DNA of 64,000 nt from Sphingomonas sp. PsM26 (GCA_030433805.1 JARUXA010000016.1:84489-148488), one strand, 5' to 3'; counted from the first letter of the stretch, positions 26,934-35,759 are shown. Numbers and translations: made by a program. Notes: generated by a model from the sequence alone, not told the origin.

Positions 26934-28127
26934 TCAGCGCGTGGCGGCGAAGCGTTCTAGTCCCGCCGCGAGATCCGCGATGAGATCCGCGGGGTCTTCC
27001 AGCCCGATCTGCAACCGGACCATCGGCCCGGCATCGGTGCGCTGCGTGACCGAGCGATGGCGGTGCGGATCGACCGGGATCGCGAGGCTTTCGTATCCAC
27101 CCCAGCTGTAGCCGATCCCGAAATGCGCGAGCCCGTCGATCAGTGCGGCGCGTGCGGCTTCGGTGCCGCCGTCGAGGACGAACGAGAACAGGCCGGACGA
27201 GCCGCTGAAGTCGCGCTGGAAAATGTCGTGACCCGGGCAACTCGGGAGCGCCGGATGGAGCACGGTCGCGACTTCGGGCTGGTCCTGCAGCCAGCGCGCG
27301 ATCTGGAGCGCGCTCTGTTCGTGCTGGCGCAGGCGGATCGCCATCGTGCGAAGCCCGCGCGAGCCGAGCCAGCAGTCATCCGGACTGGCAACCTGGCCGA
27401 GCTGGAAGCTGGTGTCACGCAGCCGCGCGAAATGGCCCGGCGCGGCGGTGACCGAGCCGAGCATCACGTCGCTGTGGCCGACGACATATTTGGTGCAGGC
27501 GAGGATCGTCAGGTCGATCCCGTGCGCGATCGCGGGGAAGAACAAGGGCGTCGCCCAGGTGTTGTCGAGCAAGGTGGTGACCCCGCGGGCCCTGGCGGCG
27601 GCGACGATCGCGGGGACGTCCTGGACCTCGAAGGTCAGGCTGCCGGGGCTTTCGAGCAAGATGGCGCGCGTCGTGTCGCCGATGAAGTCCGCCATGCCCG
27701 CACCGATCAACGGATCGTAGAAGCGCGTCGTGATCCCCATCCGCGCGAGCAGCCCGGTCGCGAGCGAGCGGGTCGGGTCATAAGCGGTGTCGGGGATCAG
27801 CACTTCGTCGCCGGGGGAGAGGACCGACAGCAACGCGGCGGCAATCGCGGCGACGCCGGACGGGTAGAGGAACGTGCCTTCGGCGCCGGGTTCGAGTTCG
27901 GTCAGCGCGTCGGCGAGGCTCCACTGGGTGGGCGTGCCGCGGCGACCGTAGAACAGGCGGTGGTGGGTGTCGCGGGCGCCTGCTGCGCGGAGGTCGGCGA
28001 CGGAGTCGTAGAGGATCGTCGAGGCACGCCACACGGGGGTGTTGACGATGCCTTGGGTCCATTCCTTGCGGCGGCCTGCGCCGACGACGCGGGTGGAATC
28101 ACCTTTGGGGGTGTCGGTTTTCTTCAT
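26934..28127 (-). CDS. metC: Cystathionine beta-lyase (PLP-dependent Cys/Met metabolism enzyme)
   Basis: A 397-residue PLP enzyme expected to cleave cystathionine to homocysteine, pyruvate and ammonia. It starts at the ATG at 28127 (MKKTDTPKGDSTRVVGAGR). Conserved parts: NTPVWRASTILYDS, FYGRRGTPTQWSLADAL, FLYPSGVAAIAAALL for phosphate binding, TLLDNTWATPLFF with the ring-stacking Asp, and ACTKYVVGHSDVMLGSV with the PLP-binding Lys. YGRRGTPT is the usual MetC form of this family's motif. It is a single gene with repeat elements upstream. A related gamma-lyase activity cannot be excluded. Confidence 0.9.
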   Translation of the reverse strand: MKKTDTPKGDSTRVVGAGRRKEWTQGIVNTPVWRASTILYDSVADLRAAGARDTHHRLFYGRRGTPTQWSLADALTELEPGAEGTFLYPSGVAAIAAALLSVLSPGDEVLIPDTAYDPTRSLATGLLARMGITTRFYDPLIGAGMADFIGDTTRAILLESPGSLTFEVQDVPAIVAAARARGVTTLLDNTWATPLFFPAIAHGIDLTILACTKYVVGHSDVMLGSVTAAPGHFARLRDTSFQLGQVASPDDCWLGSRGLRTMAIRLRQHEQSALQIARWLQDQPEVATVLHPALPSCPGHDIFQRDFSGSSGLFSFVLDGGTEAARAALIDGLAHFGIGYSWGGYESLAIPVDPHRHRSVTQRTDAGPMVRLQIGLEDPADLIADLAAGLERFAATR

Positions 28128-28193
28128 GGCGGTGCTCCGGCAGTGCTGATTGTGCAAAGCGGGAGGAAGTTCAAAAGGCAAGTGGTGACCTTG

Positions 28194-28301
28194 AAGCCCC
28201 TCCCCTTCAGGGGAGGGGTAGGGGGTGGGGCTGTGCCTCGCAGAGAGGTGCGTTCTGCTGGACTTCCCCACCCCAACCCCTCCCCTGAAGGGGAGGGGCT
28301 T
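28194..28301 (+). repeat. Paired-arm repeat element, intergenic copy
   Basis: A left arm at 28194-28230 and an inverted right arm at 28266-28301 flank a 35-nt spacer (CTGTGCCTCGCAGAGAGG...TTCTGCTGGACTT). The spacer is nearly the reverse complement of that in the copy at 28388, so the whole unit of about 108 bp is repeated, not only the arms. Confidence 0.9.
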
Positions 28302-28387
28302 GAGAAGGAGGACGGGCTATGTTGCGGCCTTTGGCGTCGAGTGCTCGGCGTGCATTCGGACAAACTGTCGTCGTACGCGTTATCTTT

Positions 28388-28553
28388 AGCCCCTCCCCCT
28401 CGGGGGAGGGGTTGGGGTGGGGCAGTTCAGCAGAACATCGCTCTCTGCGAGGCACAGCCCCACCCCCACCCAGCGCCGGGTCGGTCATGCCCCCGGCATG
28501 ACCTGAACAGCGCGGGGCGCTGTTCACCCGGCACTCCTAAAGGGGAGGGGCTT
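28388..28553 (-). repeat. Paired-arm repeat element interrupted by a second element
   Basis: Left arm 28388-28422, spacer 28423-28457 and right arm beginning at 28458. The right arm is broken after CCCCACCCCCACC by about 64 nt of different palindromic sequence and resumes at about 28535 (TCCTAAAGGGGAGGGGCTT). This orientation is opposite to the neighbouring copy at 28194. The gap 28128-28567 holds only these repeats. Confidence 0.85.
28472..28535. mobile_element. Cloverleaf-like palindromic element nested in a repeat arm
   Basis: Three stems meet exactly: an outer stem GCCGGG (28475-28480) with CCCGGC (28527-28532), hairpin 1 GGTCATGCC-CCC-GGCATGACC (28483-28503), and hairpin 2 TGAACAGCGC-GGG-GCGCTGTTCA (28504-28526). 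All stems are perfect. It interrupts the right arm of the surrounding repeat, so it looks like a small, later insertion. No coding capacity. Confidence 0.65.
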
Positions 28554-28567
28554 AAAGATAGAAGGCG

Positions 28568-29407
28568 TTACGCTTCCCCCGTCGCCTTGGGCGTCGTGCG
28601 ATCCGCGCCCCATTCGGACCAGCTGCCGTCATAGACCGCCGCTTCCACCCCAAGAAGATGCGCGCCGAACGCCAGCGCCGAAGCGGTAATCCCCGACCCG
28701 CACGTCGTCACCAACGGCTTGGCCAGATCAATCCCCGCACCCTCGAACGCGCTGCGCAAGGCGTCGCCCGTCTTCCACGTGCCGTCTTCGTTGAAGATCT
28801 GCCCGACCGGCAGGTTCCGCGAGCCTGGAATATGCCCCGGATGCGTCGCCGGGCGCGGATCGGCTTCCTCGCCGGTGAAACGCGCAGACGAGCGTGCGTC
28901 GAGCACCTGTTCCGCGCCGCTGTCGACGTTGGTCTTCATCTGGTCGAGCGTGCGCACGCCCTTGTCGTCGGCCCAGACGGTGAAGTGGCGATGGCGAAGC
29001 TGTTCCTTGCCGCTGGCGGTCTCGCGACCCTCGGCCTGCCATTTGGCGAGACCACCATCGAGGATCGCGACGTCATGCGCGCCGAAGGTGCGGAGCATGA
29101 ACCACGCGCGCGCCGCAGTATGGAAAGGCGAATTGTCGTAGAGCACGATCCGGCTGCCGTCGCCGAGCCCGAGCGACTGCATCCGGCTCGCGAACTTCTC
29201 GGGGGTGGGAAGCATCGAGGGGAGGTCGCTCGACGTGTCGGCGATCTCGCCCAGATCCATGAACACCGCGCCGGGGATATGCGCCGCATCATATTCGGCG
29301 GCGGCGTTGCGGTCGCCGAAGCCTGCGAAATAGGTCGCGTCGACGATCCTGAGGTCGTTCGCGCCGAGTTCGTTCGCGAGCCAATCGGTGGTCACCAGCG
29401 AGTCCAT
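28568..29407 (-). CDS. sseA: 3-mercaptopyruvate sulfurtransferase
   Basis: A 279-residue two-domain rhodanese-family enzyme that moves sulfur from 3-mercaptopyruvate to a thiol acceptor. The ATG at 29407 follows AAAAGGAGA. The inactive N-terminal rhodanese domain has AAHIPGAVFMDLGEIAD and YDNSPFHTAARAWFMLR; the active C-terminal one has VLDARSSARFTGEEADPRP, HIPGSRNLP and the catalytic loop TTCGSGITAS. A CGSG(V/I)TA loop favours mercaptopyruvate over thiosulfate (thiosulfate enzymes have CRKGVTA). It ends VYDGSWSEWG as usual. The photolyase gene lies 31 nt upstream on the same strand. Confidence 0.92.
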   Translation of the reverse strand: MDSLVTTDWLANELGANDLRIVDATYFAGFGDRNAAAEYDAAHIPGAVFMDLGEIADTSSDLPSMLPTPEKFASRMQSLGLGDGSRIVLYDNSPFHTAARAWFMLRTFGAHDVAILDGGLAKWQAEGRETASGKEQLRHRHFTVWADDKGVRTLDQMKTNVDSGAEQVLDARSSARFTGEEADPRPATHPGHIPGSRNLPVGQIFNEDGTWKTGDALRSAFEGAGIDLAKPLVTTCGSGITASALAFGAHLLGVEAAVYDGSWSEWGADRTTPKATGEA

Positions 29408-29438
29408 GTCCCGTCTCCTTTTACGCGTTTTGGCGAGC

Positions 29439-30992
29439 CTAATACGCCGTCGGGGCGGCGTCGAGACGGTCGAGAAAGGCTTTCGCAGAGTCGCGGATCT
29501 CGCTTTGGGTCGCTTCGTCCATCTTGGCCCAGGTGCGATAGGGCATCGCCATGCGCGGATTGCGCGCGAGCTTGTCCTCGTGGCGGACGACGAAATCCCA
29601 GTAGAGCGCGTTGAACGGGCAGGCGTCGGGCCCGGTCCGCTGGCGGACGTCGTAGCGGCAATGCCCGCAATAATCGGACATCTTGTTGATGTACGCGCCG
29701 CTCGCCGCATAGGGTTTGGACCCGAGCAGACCGCCGTCGGCGAACTGGCTCATACCGAGCGTGTTGGGCAATTCGACCCATTCGTAGGCATCGATATAGA
29801 TTTCGAGATACCACAAATGGACGAGGTGCGGATCCGCGCCGATCAGCAGCGCGAAGGTGCCCGTGACCATCAGCCGCTGGATGTGATGCGCGTGCGCGTT
29901 CTCGAGCGTCTGGCCGATCGATTCGGCGAGGCAGTGCATGTCGGTCTCGGCGGTCCAGTAGAAGGCGGGGAGCGCACGCGTCGCTTCGAGCGCGTTGCGG
30001 TGCGCGTAGTCGGGGCCTTCGCGCCAATAGATCCCGCGGACATATTCGCGCCAGCCGATGATCTGGCGGATGAAGCCTTCCGCCGCGTTGATCGGCACCT
30101 TGCCCGCGCGAAAGCGTTTCTCGACCGTGCGGCACAGCGCCAGCGGATCGAGCAGGCCCGCGTTGAGATAGGGCGAGAGCAGCGAGTGCCACAGGCTGGG
30201 CTCGCCGGTCAGCATCGCATCCTGATAATCGCCGAACCCGGCGAGCGCGTGATCGAGGAACTGCTTTTGCTGGCGTTCCGCATCGTGCGCGGTCACCGCC
30301 CAGGCGAAGCTGTCGAGGCTGCCGGGATGATCCGCGAACCGCTCCGCGACGAGCGCCATCACCGCCTGCGTGATCGCATCGGGCGCGAAGCGTAACGGAC
30401 GCGGCATCAGCAGGTCGGCTTTTGCCGGCTTGCGATTGTCGTGGTCGAAATTCCACTGGCCGCCGACGGGGTCCTTGCCGTCCATCAGCAAACCGGTCTT
30501 GCGACGCATGTCGCGGTAGAAATACTCCATGCGCAACTGCTTGCGCTCCTCCGCCCAGGTGCCGAACTCGGCGTGGGTGGCGAGGAAGCGGTCATCGTCG
30601 CGGATCTCGACGGGAATGCCGAACAGCGTTTCCCATGCGTCGAGCATCGCGCGGACGCGCCATTCGCCCGCCTCGGTGACGACGATCCGCACAGGGTCAT
30701 GCCGCCCGACCGCGCGCGCGACCTCGCCGGTGAAGCTGCCGGTCGAATCGGGATCGTCGAGCGTGATATAGTCCACGGTCCAGCCCTCTTCGCGGAGCAG
30801 AGCGGCATGGTGGCGCATTGCGGACAGGATGAAGGCGATCTTCTGCTTGTGGTGCCGGACGTAAGTGGTCTCGTCGGCTACCTCCATCAGCAACAGGCGT
30901 GACGTGGCGGGATCGGCACCCTGCAGTGACGACAGGCCGAGCGACAGTTGGTCGCCCAGGATCGGGATCAGCGTCAGGTGCGGCGGTTCCAT
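29439..30992 (-). CDS. Cryptochrome/photolyase-family protein of the Fe-S bacterial type
   Basis: A 517-residue flavoprotein related to Agrobacterium PhrB, a (6-4) photolyase with an iron-sulfur cluster. I start it at the ATG at 30992 (MEPPHLTLIPILGDQLS). The N-terminal Rossmann domain includes LLLMEVADETTYVRHHKQKIAF. The helical flavin domain includes GFIRQIIGWREYVRGIYW, AHAHHIQRLMVTGTFALL, and DAYEWVELPNTLGMSQ. Four Cys for a cluster can be placed: one in ALCRTVEKRF and three in DYCGHCRYDV and DACPFNALYW. Light-driven DNA repair is likely; a signalling cryptochrome is the alternative. It is divergent from queF with 29 nt between starts. Confidence 0.9.
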   Translation of the reverse strand: MEPPHLTLIPILGDQLSLGLSSLQGADPATSRLLLMEVADETTYVRHHKQKIAFILSAMRHHAALLREEGWTVDYITLDDPDSTGSFTGEVARAVGRHDPVRIVVTEAGEWRVRAMLDAWETLFGIPVEIRDDDRFLATHAEFGTWAEERKQLRMEYFYRDMRRKTGLLMDGKDPVGGQWNFDHDNRKPAKADLLMPRPLRFAPDAITQAVMALVAERFADHPGSLDSFAWAVTAHDAERQQKQFLDHALAGFGDYQDAMLTGEPSLWHSLLSPYLNAGLLDPLALCRTVEKRFRAGKVPINAAEGFIRQIIGWREYVRGIYWREGPDYAHRNALEATRALPAFYWTAETDMHCLAESIGQTLENAHAHHIQRLMVTGTFALLIGADPHLVHLWYLEIYIDAYEWVELPNTLGMSQFADGGLLGSKPYAASGAYINKMSDYCGHCRYDVRQRTGPDACPFNALYWDFVVRHEDKLARNPRMAMPYRTWAKMDEATQSEIRDSAKAFLDRLDAAPTAY

Positions 30993-31021
30993 TTCGGCGT
31001 GTGCTCCCCTATCTCTGGCGC

Positions 31022-31468
31022 ATGACCCCATTACATCTTGGCCAGACGAGTGCGCTCCCCGCATCCCCAGAAGCGGCGGTGCTCGATTACGTTCCCAACC
31101 CGCGCGCAGGATCGCTGTATCTGGTGCGGTTTGCGGTTCCCGAGTTCACCTCGCTGTGCCCGGTGACCGGCCAGCCCGATTTCGCGCATCTGGTGATCGA
31201 CTATGCGCCGGGCGACACGATCGTTGAATCAAAATCGCTCAAATTGTTCCTAGGGGCTTTCCGCAATCATCAGGGATTTCACGAGGATTGCACGGTCGGC
31301 ATCGGCCAGCGATTGTTCGACGAGATGCAGCCGCGCTGGCTGCGAATCGGAGGCTATTGGTACCCGCGTGGTGGAATCCCGATCGACGTGTTCTGGCAGT
31401 CGGGACCGCCGCCCGAACACCTCTGGCTTCCGGCGCAGGACGTTCCGGGATATCGCGGGCGCGGCTGA
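31022..31468 (+). CDS. queF: NADPH-dependent 7-cyano-7-deazaguanine reductase
   Basis: A 148-residue short-form QueF that reduces preQ0 to preQ1 in queuosine biosynthesis. The ATG at 31022 gives MTPLHLGQTSALP. The catalytic Cys is in FTSLCPVTGQPDF; ESKSLKLFLGAFRNHQGFHEDC carries the NADPH and substrate residues. The last part, WLRIGGYWYPRGGIPIDVFW, is also typical. Length matches the unimodular family rather than the 280-residue E. coli form. Divergent from the photolyase gene. Confidence 0.95.
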   Translation: MTPLHLGQTSALPASPEAAVLDYVPNPRAGSLYLVRFAVPEFTSLCPVTGQPDFAHLVIDYAPGDTIVESKSLKLFLGAFRNHQGFHEDCTVGIGQRLFDEMQPRWLRIGGYWYPRGGIPIDVFWQSGPPPEHLWLPAQDVPGYRGRG

Positions 31469-31524
31469 CATGCATCATCGCGTTCAGCTCACCGCAAGAT
31501 TCCACAGGGCGGGCGCGAATCTTT

Positions 31525-31539
31525 TGTTGCGACGCAACA
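31525..31539 (+). promoter_or_regulatory. Inverted repeat upstream of the GT4 gene
   Basis: A perfect TGTTGCG-A-CGCAACA palindrome lies 83 nt upstream of the glycosyltransferase start, in the 31469-31621 gap. Placement fits an operator, but the regulator is unknown. Confidence 0.4.
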
Positions 31540-31621
31540 TTTCTGCAACCATTTATTAACTTGGCCGTTCGTTTCGTGACAGCTGAGGGAAATTCTCTCT
31601 TTCACTCTTAGGATTACGAAC

Positions 31622-33895
31622 ATGGTGCACTTGGCAGATGTCGTGACCCCGATCGATCACCTTGCACTGATCGGCAATTTCCTGCCTCGGAAATGCGGCC
31701 TTGCAACATATACGACGGACACGTTCACCGCATTGAAGGGTCGGTTTCCCGACCTCGACATCGATATCTACGCGATGGACGATCATCCCGGTCGGTACGA
31801 ATATCCGCCCGAAGTGACGCGCAGCATTCCCGACCAGGAGCGTGGCGCGTATCTCGATGCGGCGCGTGCAATCGAGGCGAGCGGTGCGCAGGCGATCTGG
31901 CTGCAGCATGAATATGGCATCTTCGGCGGCGTCGCCGGCGAGCATATCCTCGCGCTGCTCGACCGCGTGTCGCTCCCGGTCATCGTCACCTTGCATACGA
32001 TTCTCGAGAAGCCCGACGCGGATCAGCGCCGGGTCATGGAAGGTTTGCTGCAGCGTTGCTCGCGCGTCGTCGTGATGGCGGAACGTGGCCGCGAGATCCT
32101 CGAGCGCGTTTATGGTGCCAGTGGCCGGTCGATCGTGATGATCCCGCACGGTGTGCCGGATCGCGATTTCGTCCAGCCCGATTCGCTCAAGCCGCGCTTT
32201 GGCTGGGAAGGCCGCAAGGTCGTGCTGACCTTCGGGTTGCTCGCGCCGGGCAAGGGCATCGAAGTGATGATCGAGGCACTGCCCAAGATCGTCGCGGCGC
32301 ATCCCGAGACGCTGTATACGGTGCTGGGCGCGACCCATCCGAACCTCGTCGCCTATGAGGGCGAGAAGTATCGCGACGGCCTGAAGGCGCTCGCAGAGAA
32401 GCTCGGCGTGTCGGACAATATCCAGTTCATCGATGCCTTCCTCGAGCATGATGAGCTGATCGACTATCTGCAGGCGGCCGACATCTATGCGACGCCATAT
32501 CTGAACCCGGCACAGATCACGTCGGGTACGCTCAGTTACGCGGTCGGGGTCGGCAAGGCGGTCGTCTCAACGCCTTATGTCCATGCGACCGAAATCCTCG
32601 CTGACGGGCATGGTGTCATTGTCGACTTCAGCGATTCCGACGCCTTCGCGCGCGAAATCATTGCGCTGCTCGGTAACGATCGTGCCCGCACCGAATTGCA
32701 GGAGCGCGCCTATGCTCGGGGTCGCACGATGATCTGGCCGCGTCTCGCCGAAGTCGCGATGCGCGAGATCTCGGCGATGGTTGCTGCAAAGCCACGTCGG
32801 TTACATGGCTCCAGCATGTCCTACACGCCGTTGACCCCGGATTTCGCGGCGGTCGAGCGGATGAGCGATTCGACCGGCATGCTCCAGCATTCGATCTATT
32901 CGGTGCCCGATCGTCGCCACGGCTATTGCATCGATGACAATGCGCGCGCGCTCATGCTCGTCAGCCACATGCCCGAGATGGACGAGGTCCAGCGCGACAA
33001 GTGGATGACGATCTACGCATCGTTCGTCCAGTACGCGTGGAATCCCGACCTGCGGCGCTTCCGCAATTTCATGAACTTCGACCGGACCTGGTGCGAAGAC
33101 ACGGGGTCGGAAGATTCGAACGGTCGCGCCCTGTGGTCGCTCGGCGTCACTGCGCGCGATGCGCAGTCGTCCAAGCATCGCGACTGGGCGGTCCGCATGT
33201 TCGACATGACCGCGTCGATCACGATGGAGCTTGGCTCCCCGCGGGCGCATGGCTTTGCGATGCTCGGGGCGGCGGCGATGCTCGACGCGCATCCCGGCCA
33301 TGCTTTGTCCAGGCAGATCCTTGCGCGTTATGGCGACGAGCTTTGCGCGCTGCTCGAAGTCGCGCGGCGGCCCGAGTGGGAATGGTTCGAGATCGTCCTC
33401 GCTTATGACAATGCGCGTCTGCCCGAGGCGTTGATCCGCGCCGGGATCGCGCTCGGTCGGCCCGAGTTCGTCAAGTGCGGCCTGACCACGCTCGATTGGA
33501 TCGTCGGCAAGCAGACCTCGCCTGAGGGCCGCTTCCGCGCGGTCGGCAGCGAGAGCTTCGGTCGCGTCTATGCCGAACCGCTCCAGTTCGACCAGCAGCC
33601 GCTCGAAGCACAGGCGACGATCGACGCCTGTCATGCAGCGTATCTCGCGTCGGACGATCTGCGCTGGGTAGAAGAAGCCGGGAAGGCGTATCGCTGGTAT
33701 CTTGGTGGCAACGATCTCGACTTGCCGCTGGCGACGTCGCAGGACGGCGGATGTTTTGACGGATTGATGCCGACCGGATTGAACCGAAATCAGGGGGCAG
33801 AGTCGATCTTGGCGCTACAAATGGCGAATTGCACGATTTCGGGGCTGGCAAAGCGTACGGAAAGCGTGGCAGGACCCCATAGCGCCGTCGCGTAG
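31622..33895 (+). CDS. GT4-family glycosyltransferase fused to an all-helical (alpha/alpha)6-like domain
   Basis: A 757-residue two-part protein. Residues 1 to about 385 are a GT4 (GT-B) transferase: LIGNFLPRKCGLATYTTDTF at the start, LQHEYGIFGG, then VLTFGLLAPGKGIEVMIEAL for the nucleotide-binding half and ATPYLNPAQITSGTLSYAVG with the usual donor-binding region. Residues about 400-757 are helical and Trp/Asp-rich (GYCIDDNARALMLVS, RFRNFMNFDRTW, WFEIVLAYDNARLPEALI), resembling (alpha/alpha)6 barrels of glycan-processing enzymes. The next gene is a GH130 phosphorylase. Together they may make and break one beta-mannoside. Donor and acceptor are unknown. The stop codon lies in a hairpin. Confidence 0.82.
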   Translation: MVHLADVVTPIDHLALIGNFLPRKCGLATYTTDTFTALKGRFPDLDIDIYAMDDHPGRYEYPPEVTRSIPDQERGAYLDAARAIEASGAQAIWLQHEYGIFGGVAGEHILALLDRVSLPVIVTLHTILEKPDADQRRVMEGLLQRCSRVVVMAERGREILERVYGASGRSIVMIPHGVPDRDFVQPDSLKPRFGWEGRKVVLTFGLLAPGKGIEVMIEALPKIVAAHPETLYTVLGATHPNLVAYEGEKYRDGLKALAEKLGVSDNIQFIDAFLEHDELIDYLQAADIYATPYLNPAQITSGTLSYAVGVGKAVVSTPYVHATEILADGHGVIVDFSDSDAFAREIIALLGNDRARTELQERAYARGRTMIWPRLAEVAMREISAMVAAKPRRLHGSSMSYTPLTPDFAAVERMSDSTGMLQHSIYSVPDRRHGYCIDDNARALMLVSHMPEMDEVQRDKWMTIYASFVQYAWNPDLRRFRNFMNFDRTWCEDTGSEDSNGRALWSLGVTARDAQSSKHRDWAVRMFDMTASITMELGSPRAHGFAMLGAAAMLDAHPGHALSRQILARYGDELCALLEVARRPEWEWFEIVLAYDNARLPEALIRAGIALGRPEFVKCGLTTLDWIVGKQTSPEGRFRAVGSESFGRVYAEPLQFDQQPLEAQATIDACHAAYLASDDLRWVEEAGKAYRWYLGGNDLDLPLATSQDGGCFDGLMPTGLNRNQGAESILALQMANCTISGLAKRTESVAGPHSAVA

Positions 33896-33934
33896 CCTCG
33901 CTCGCGACGCCGCCGAAGGCGTTGAACGAGGCTA
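33893..33934 (+). promoter_or_regulatory. Hairpin spanning the GT4 stop codon
   Basis: TAGCCTCG at 33893-33900 pairs with CGAGGCTA at 33927-33934, with an inner ACGCC/GGCGT stem. The GTG of the GH130 gene follows 7 nt later. It may tune expression of the second gene. Confidence 0.4.
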
Positions 33935-33940
33935 TTACGT

Positions 33941-35221
33941 GTGATTGAGCTCTTCCAGCATGCCCTGCGGTTGCACGCAGATCCATCGCGAGTGGTCGTC
34001 CGGCCATTCCACCTTGCGTGGTCGCGCAACGGTGGAAGCCGGACGGAGCGGATCGTAGCGGCGGTCATGTCGCTCGACGCGGCCCAGACCCGCGCCGAGC
34101 TCGAACTGGTGCTCAAGGACTTCGAGGCGCGGCACTGGCAGACGCGTCGCGTGTTCATGACGCGCTACGACGAGATCGAGGATATGCTCGGAATCGACGG
34201 CAGCGAGATCGGCGATGAGAAGCGCCAGCTGATCGGCGCCTATTTCTGCCACGAATACAGTTATGCCGCCGCCGCGCTGATGAACCCCAGCGCGGTGCCG
34301 CATTTCGACCAGTCGGGGATGCCTGCGGGATCGCAGCGCATCCTGATGTCGCTGCGCGCCGTGGGCGAGGGGCACATCTCCTCGGTCGCGTTCCGCGAAG
34401 GCATCATCACCGACGGCAATCAGCTGAAGCTCGCACCCGAGCCGCCGTTCGCGACCGCGACCGATGCGGTCGGGATCGACGAGGAAACGCTCCCCGAAGG
34501 CCCGATCACGGTGTTCCGCCATCGCGACTCCACGCTGTCGGGCACGGTGATCTTCCCGATTACCGCGGCGCAGTCGAAGGGGCTCGAGGACCTCCGCCTC
34601 GTCCACTTTACGCATGACGACGGCACGGTCGAATGGCTCGGCACCTACACCGCCTATAACGGCTCGGTGATCCAATCCGAACTGATGCGCACCCGTGACT
34701 TCCGCGCGTTCGACCTGGTGCCGATGACCGGCCCGGCCGCGCGCAACAAGGGCATGGCGCTATTCCCGCGCAAGGTCGGCGGCAAGTATCTGATGATCGG
34801 CCGACAGGACGGCGAGAACCTGTTCCTGCTCAAGTCCGACACACTGACGCATTGGGACGAGGGGCAGAAGCTACTGACCCCTGCGTTCCCGTGGGAGCTT
34901 GTGCAGATCGGCAATTGCGGGCCGCCGATTGAGCTCGACGAGGGCTGGTTGCTGCTGACACACGGCGTGGGGGCGATGCGCAAGTACGCGATCGGTGCGG
35001 TGCTGTTGGACAAGGTCGATCCGTCGAAGGTGATCGGGCGGACGCGCGAGCCGATCCTCGCGGCGGCGAACCAGGACCGCGAGGGGTATGTCCCCAACGT
35101 GGTCTATACGTGCGGCGCGATCCGGCATGGGGATACGCTGTTCGTGCCGTATGGCGTGGCGGACAGCTCGGTGGCGTTTGCGTTTATTCCGATCGGGTCG
35201 TTGCTTGAGGCGATGGCGTAA
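33941..35221 (+). CDS. GH130-family beta-mannoside phosphorylase-like protein
   Basis: A 426-residue protein of the GH130 type, whose members phosphorolyse beta-mannosides to mannose-1-phosphate. The GTG at 33941 is taken as the start; the ribosome site is weak. About 150 N-terminal residues are helical and not part of the propeller, as in the longer GH130 subgroup. The propeller has LRLVHFTHDDGTVEWLGTYTAYNG, KGMALFPRKVGGKYLMIGRQDGEN, QIGNCGPPIELDEGWLLLTHG, YVPNVVYTCGA and VPYGVADSSVAFAF. It is coupled to the GT4 fusion gene upstream. Phosphorylase or hydrolase activity and the linkage cannot be decided from sequence. Confidence 0.85.
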   Translation: MIELFQHALRLHADPSRVVVRPFHLAWSRNGGSRTERIVAAVMSLDAAQTRAELELVLKDFEARHWQTRRVFMTRYDEIEDMLGIDGSEIGDEKRQLIGAYFCHEYSYAAAALMNPSAVPHFDQSGMPAGSQRILMSLRAVGEGHISSVAFREGIITDGNQLKLAPEPPFATATDAVGIDEETLPEGPITVFRHRDSTLSGTVIFPITAAQSKGLEDLRLVHFTHDDGTVEWLGTYTAYNGSVIQSELMRTRDFRAFDLVPMTGPAARNKGMALFPRKVGGKYLMIGRQDGENLFLLKSDTLTHWDEGQKLLTPAFPWELVQIGNCGPPIELDEGWLLLTHGVGAMRKYAIGAVLLDKVDPSKVIGRTREPILAAANQDREGYVPNVVYTCGAIRHGDTLFVPYGVADSSVAFAFIPIGSLLEAMA

Positions 35222-35266
35222 GGGTTTCCTCGGGGCGCCGGTGTGATCATTGTCGAGAGCGGACGG

Positions 35267-35644
35267 TCACGCCATCAAGGCTGATGGCCATCCCACTCGC
35301 ACGAGCAAGCCGTCCGGGCCTGCAATACCGACTTCGTAAAGTCCCCATTCGCGATGCCGGAGGACACCGCCTGGCCGGATGACGAGATCGTCCACCCGCG
35401 CCGCTATCGCCGCAACGTCGGGTGTTCGAATGAAGACGCCGAAAGGATTGTGGGCTTCGGGAACCCGCCATTCCCCCTGGCCCGCCTGGGTCAAATGCAA
35501 TTCGCAACTCCAACCCGACATAATTACATAGTCGTCGCTGCCGCCGGCACGCTCAAACCCTAGTCGCTCCCAAAAAGGTATTGCGGCCATAAGGTCGTTA
35601 CTCGGGATGATCGCGAATGCGCCCACAGCAGGCATCTCTGTCAA
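35267..35644 (-). CDS. VOC-family (glyoxalase/bleomycin-resistance-like) protein
   Basis: A 125-residue cytoplasmic protein of two beta-alpha-beta-beta-beta modules. The TTG at 35644 is preferred because GGAGG lies 6 nt upstream; an ATG sits three codons later. It has FAIIPSNDLMAAIPFWERLGFE, VIMSGWSCELHLTQ, NPFGVFIRTPDVAAIAARVDDL and LYEVGIAGPDGLLVRVGW. VOC proteins include bleomycin-binding proteins, dioxygenases and glyoxalases; the metal ligands are not complete, so a binding role is as likely as catalysis. Orphan gene. Confidence 0.82.
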   Translation of the reverse strand: MTEMPAVGAFAIIPSNDLMAAIPFWERLGFERAGGSDDYVIMSGWSCELHLTQAGQGEWRVPEAHNPFGVFIRTPDVAAIAARVDDLVIRPGGVLRHREWGLYEVGIAGPDGLLVRVGWPSALMA

Positions 35645-35759
35645 TTTACGCCTCCCCCCGTTTCACCGCGAGGATGCCGTCGATCGACTATGTCCGCAAG
35701 AGGACGTTAGTTGAACGGTCGGTTCGAAAGATAGCTGTCGTCTGCTATGGTAGGCTTAA

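Noticed and set aside
28472..28535. A tRNA gene, because of the cloverleaf shape
   Set aside because: Only two arms beyond the closing stem, 3-nt loops, no anticodon or T-loop sequence.
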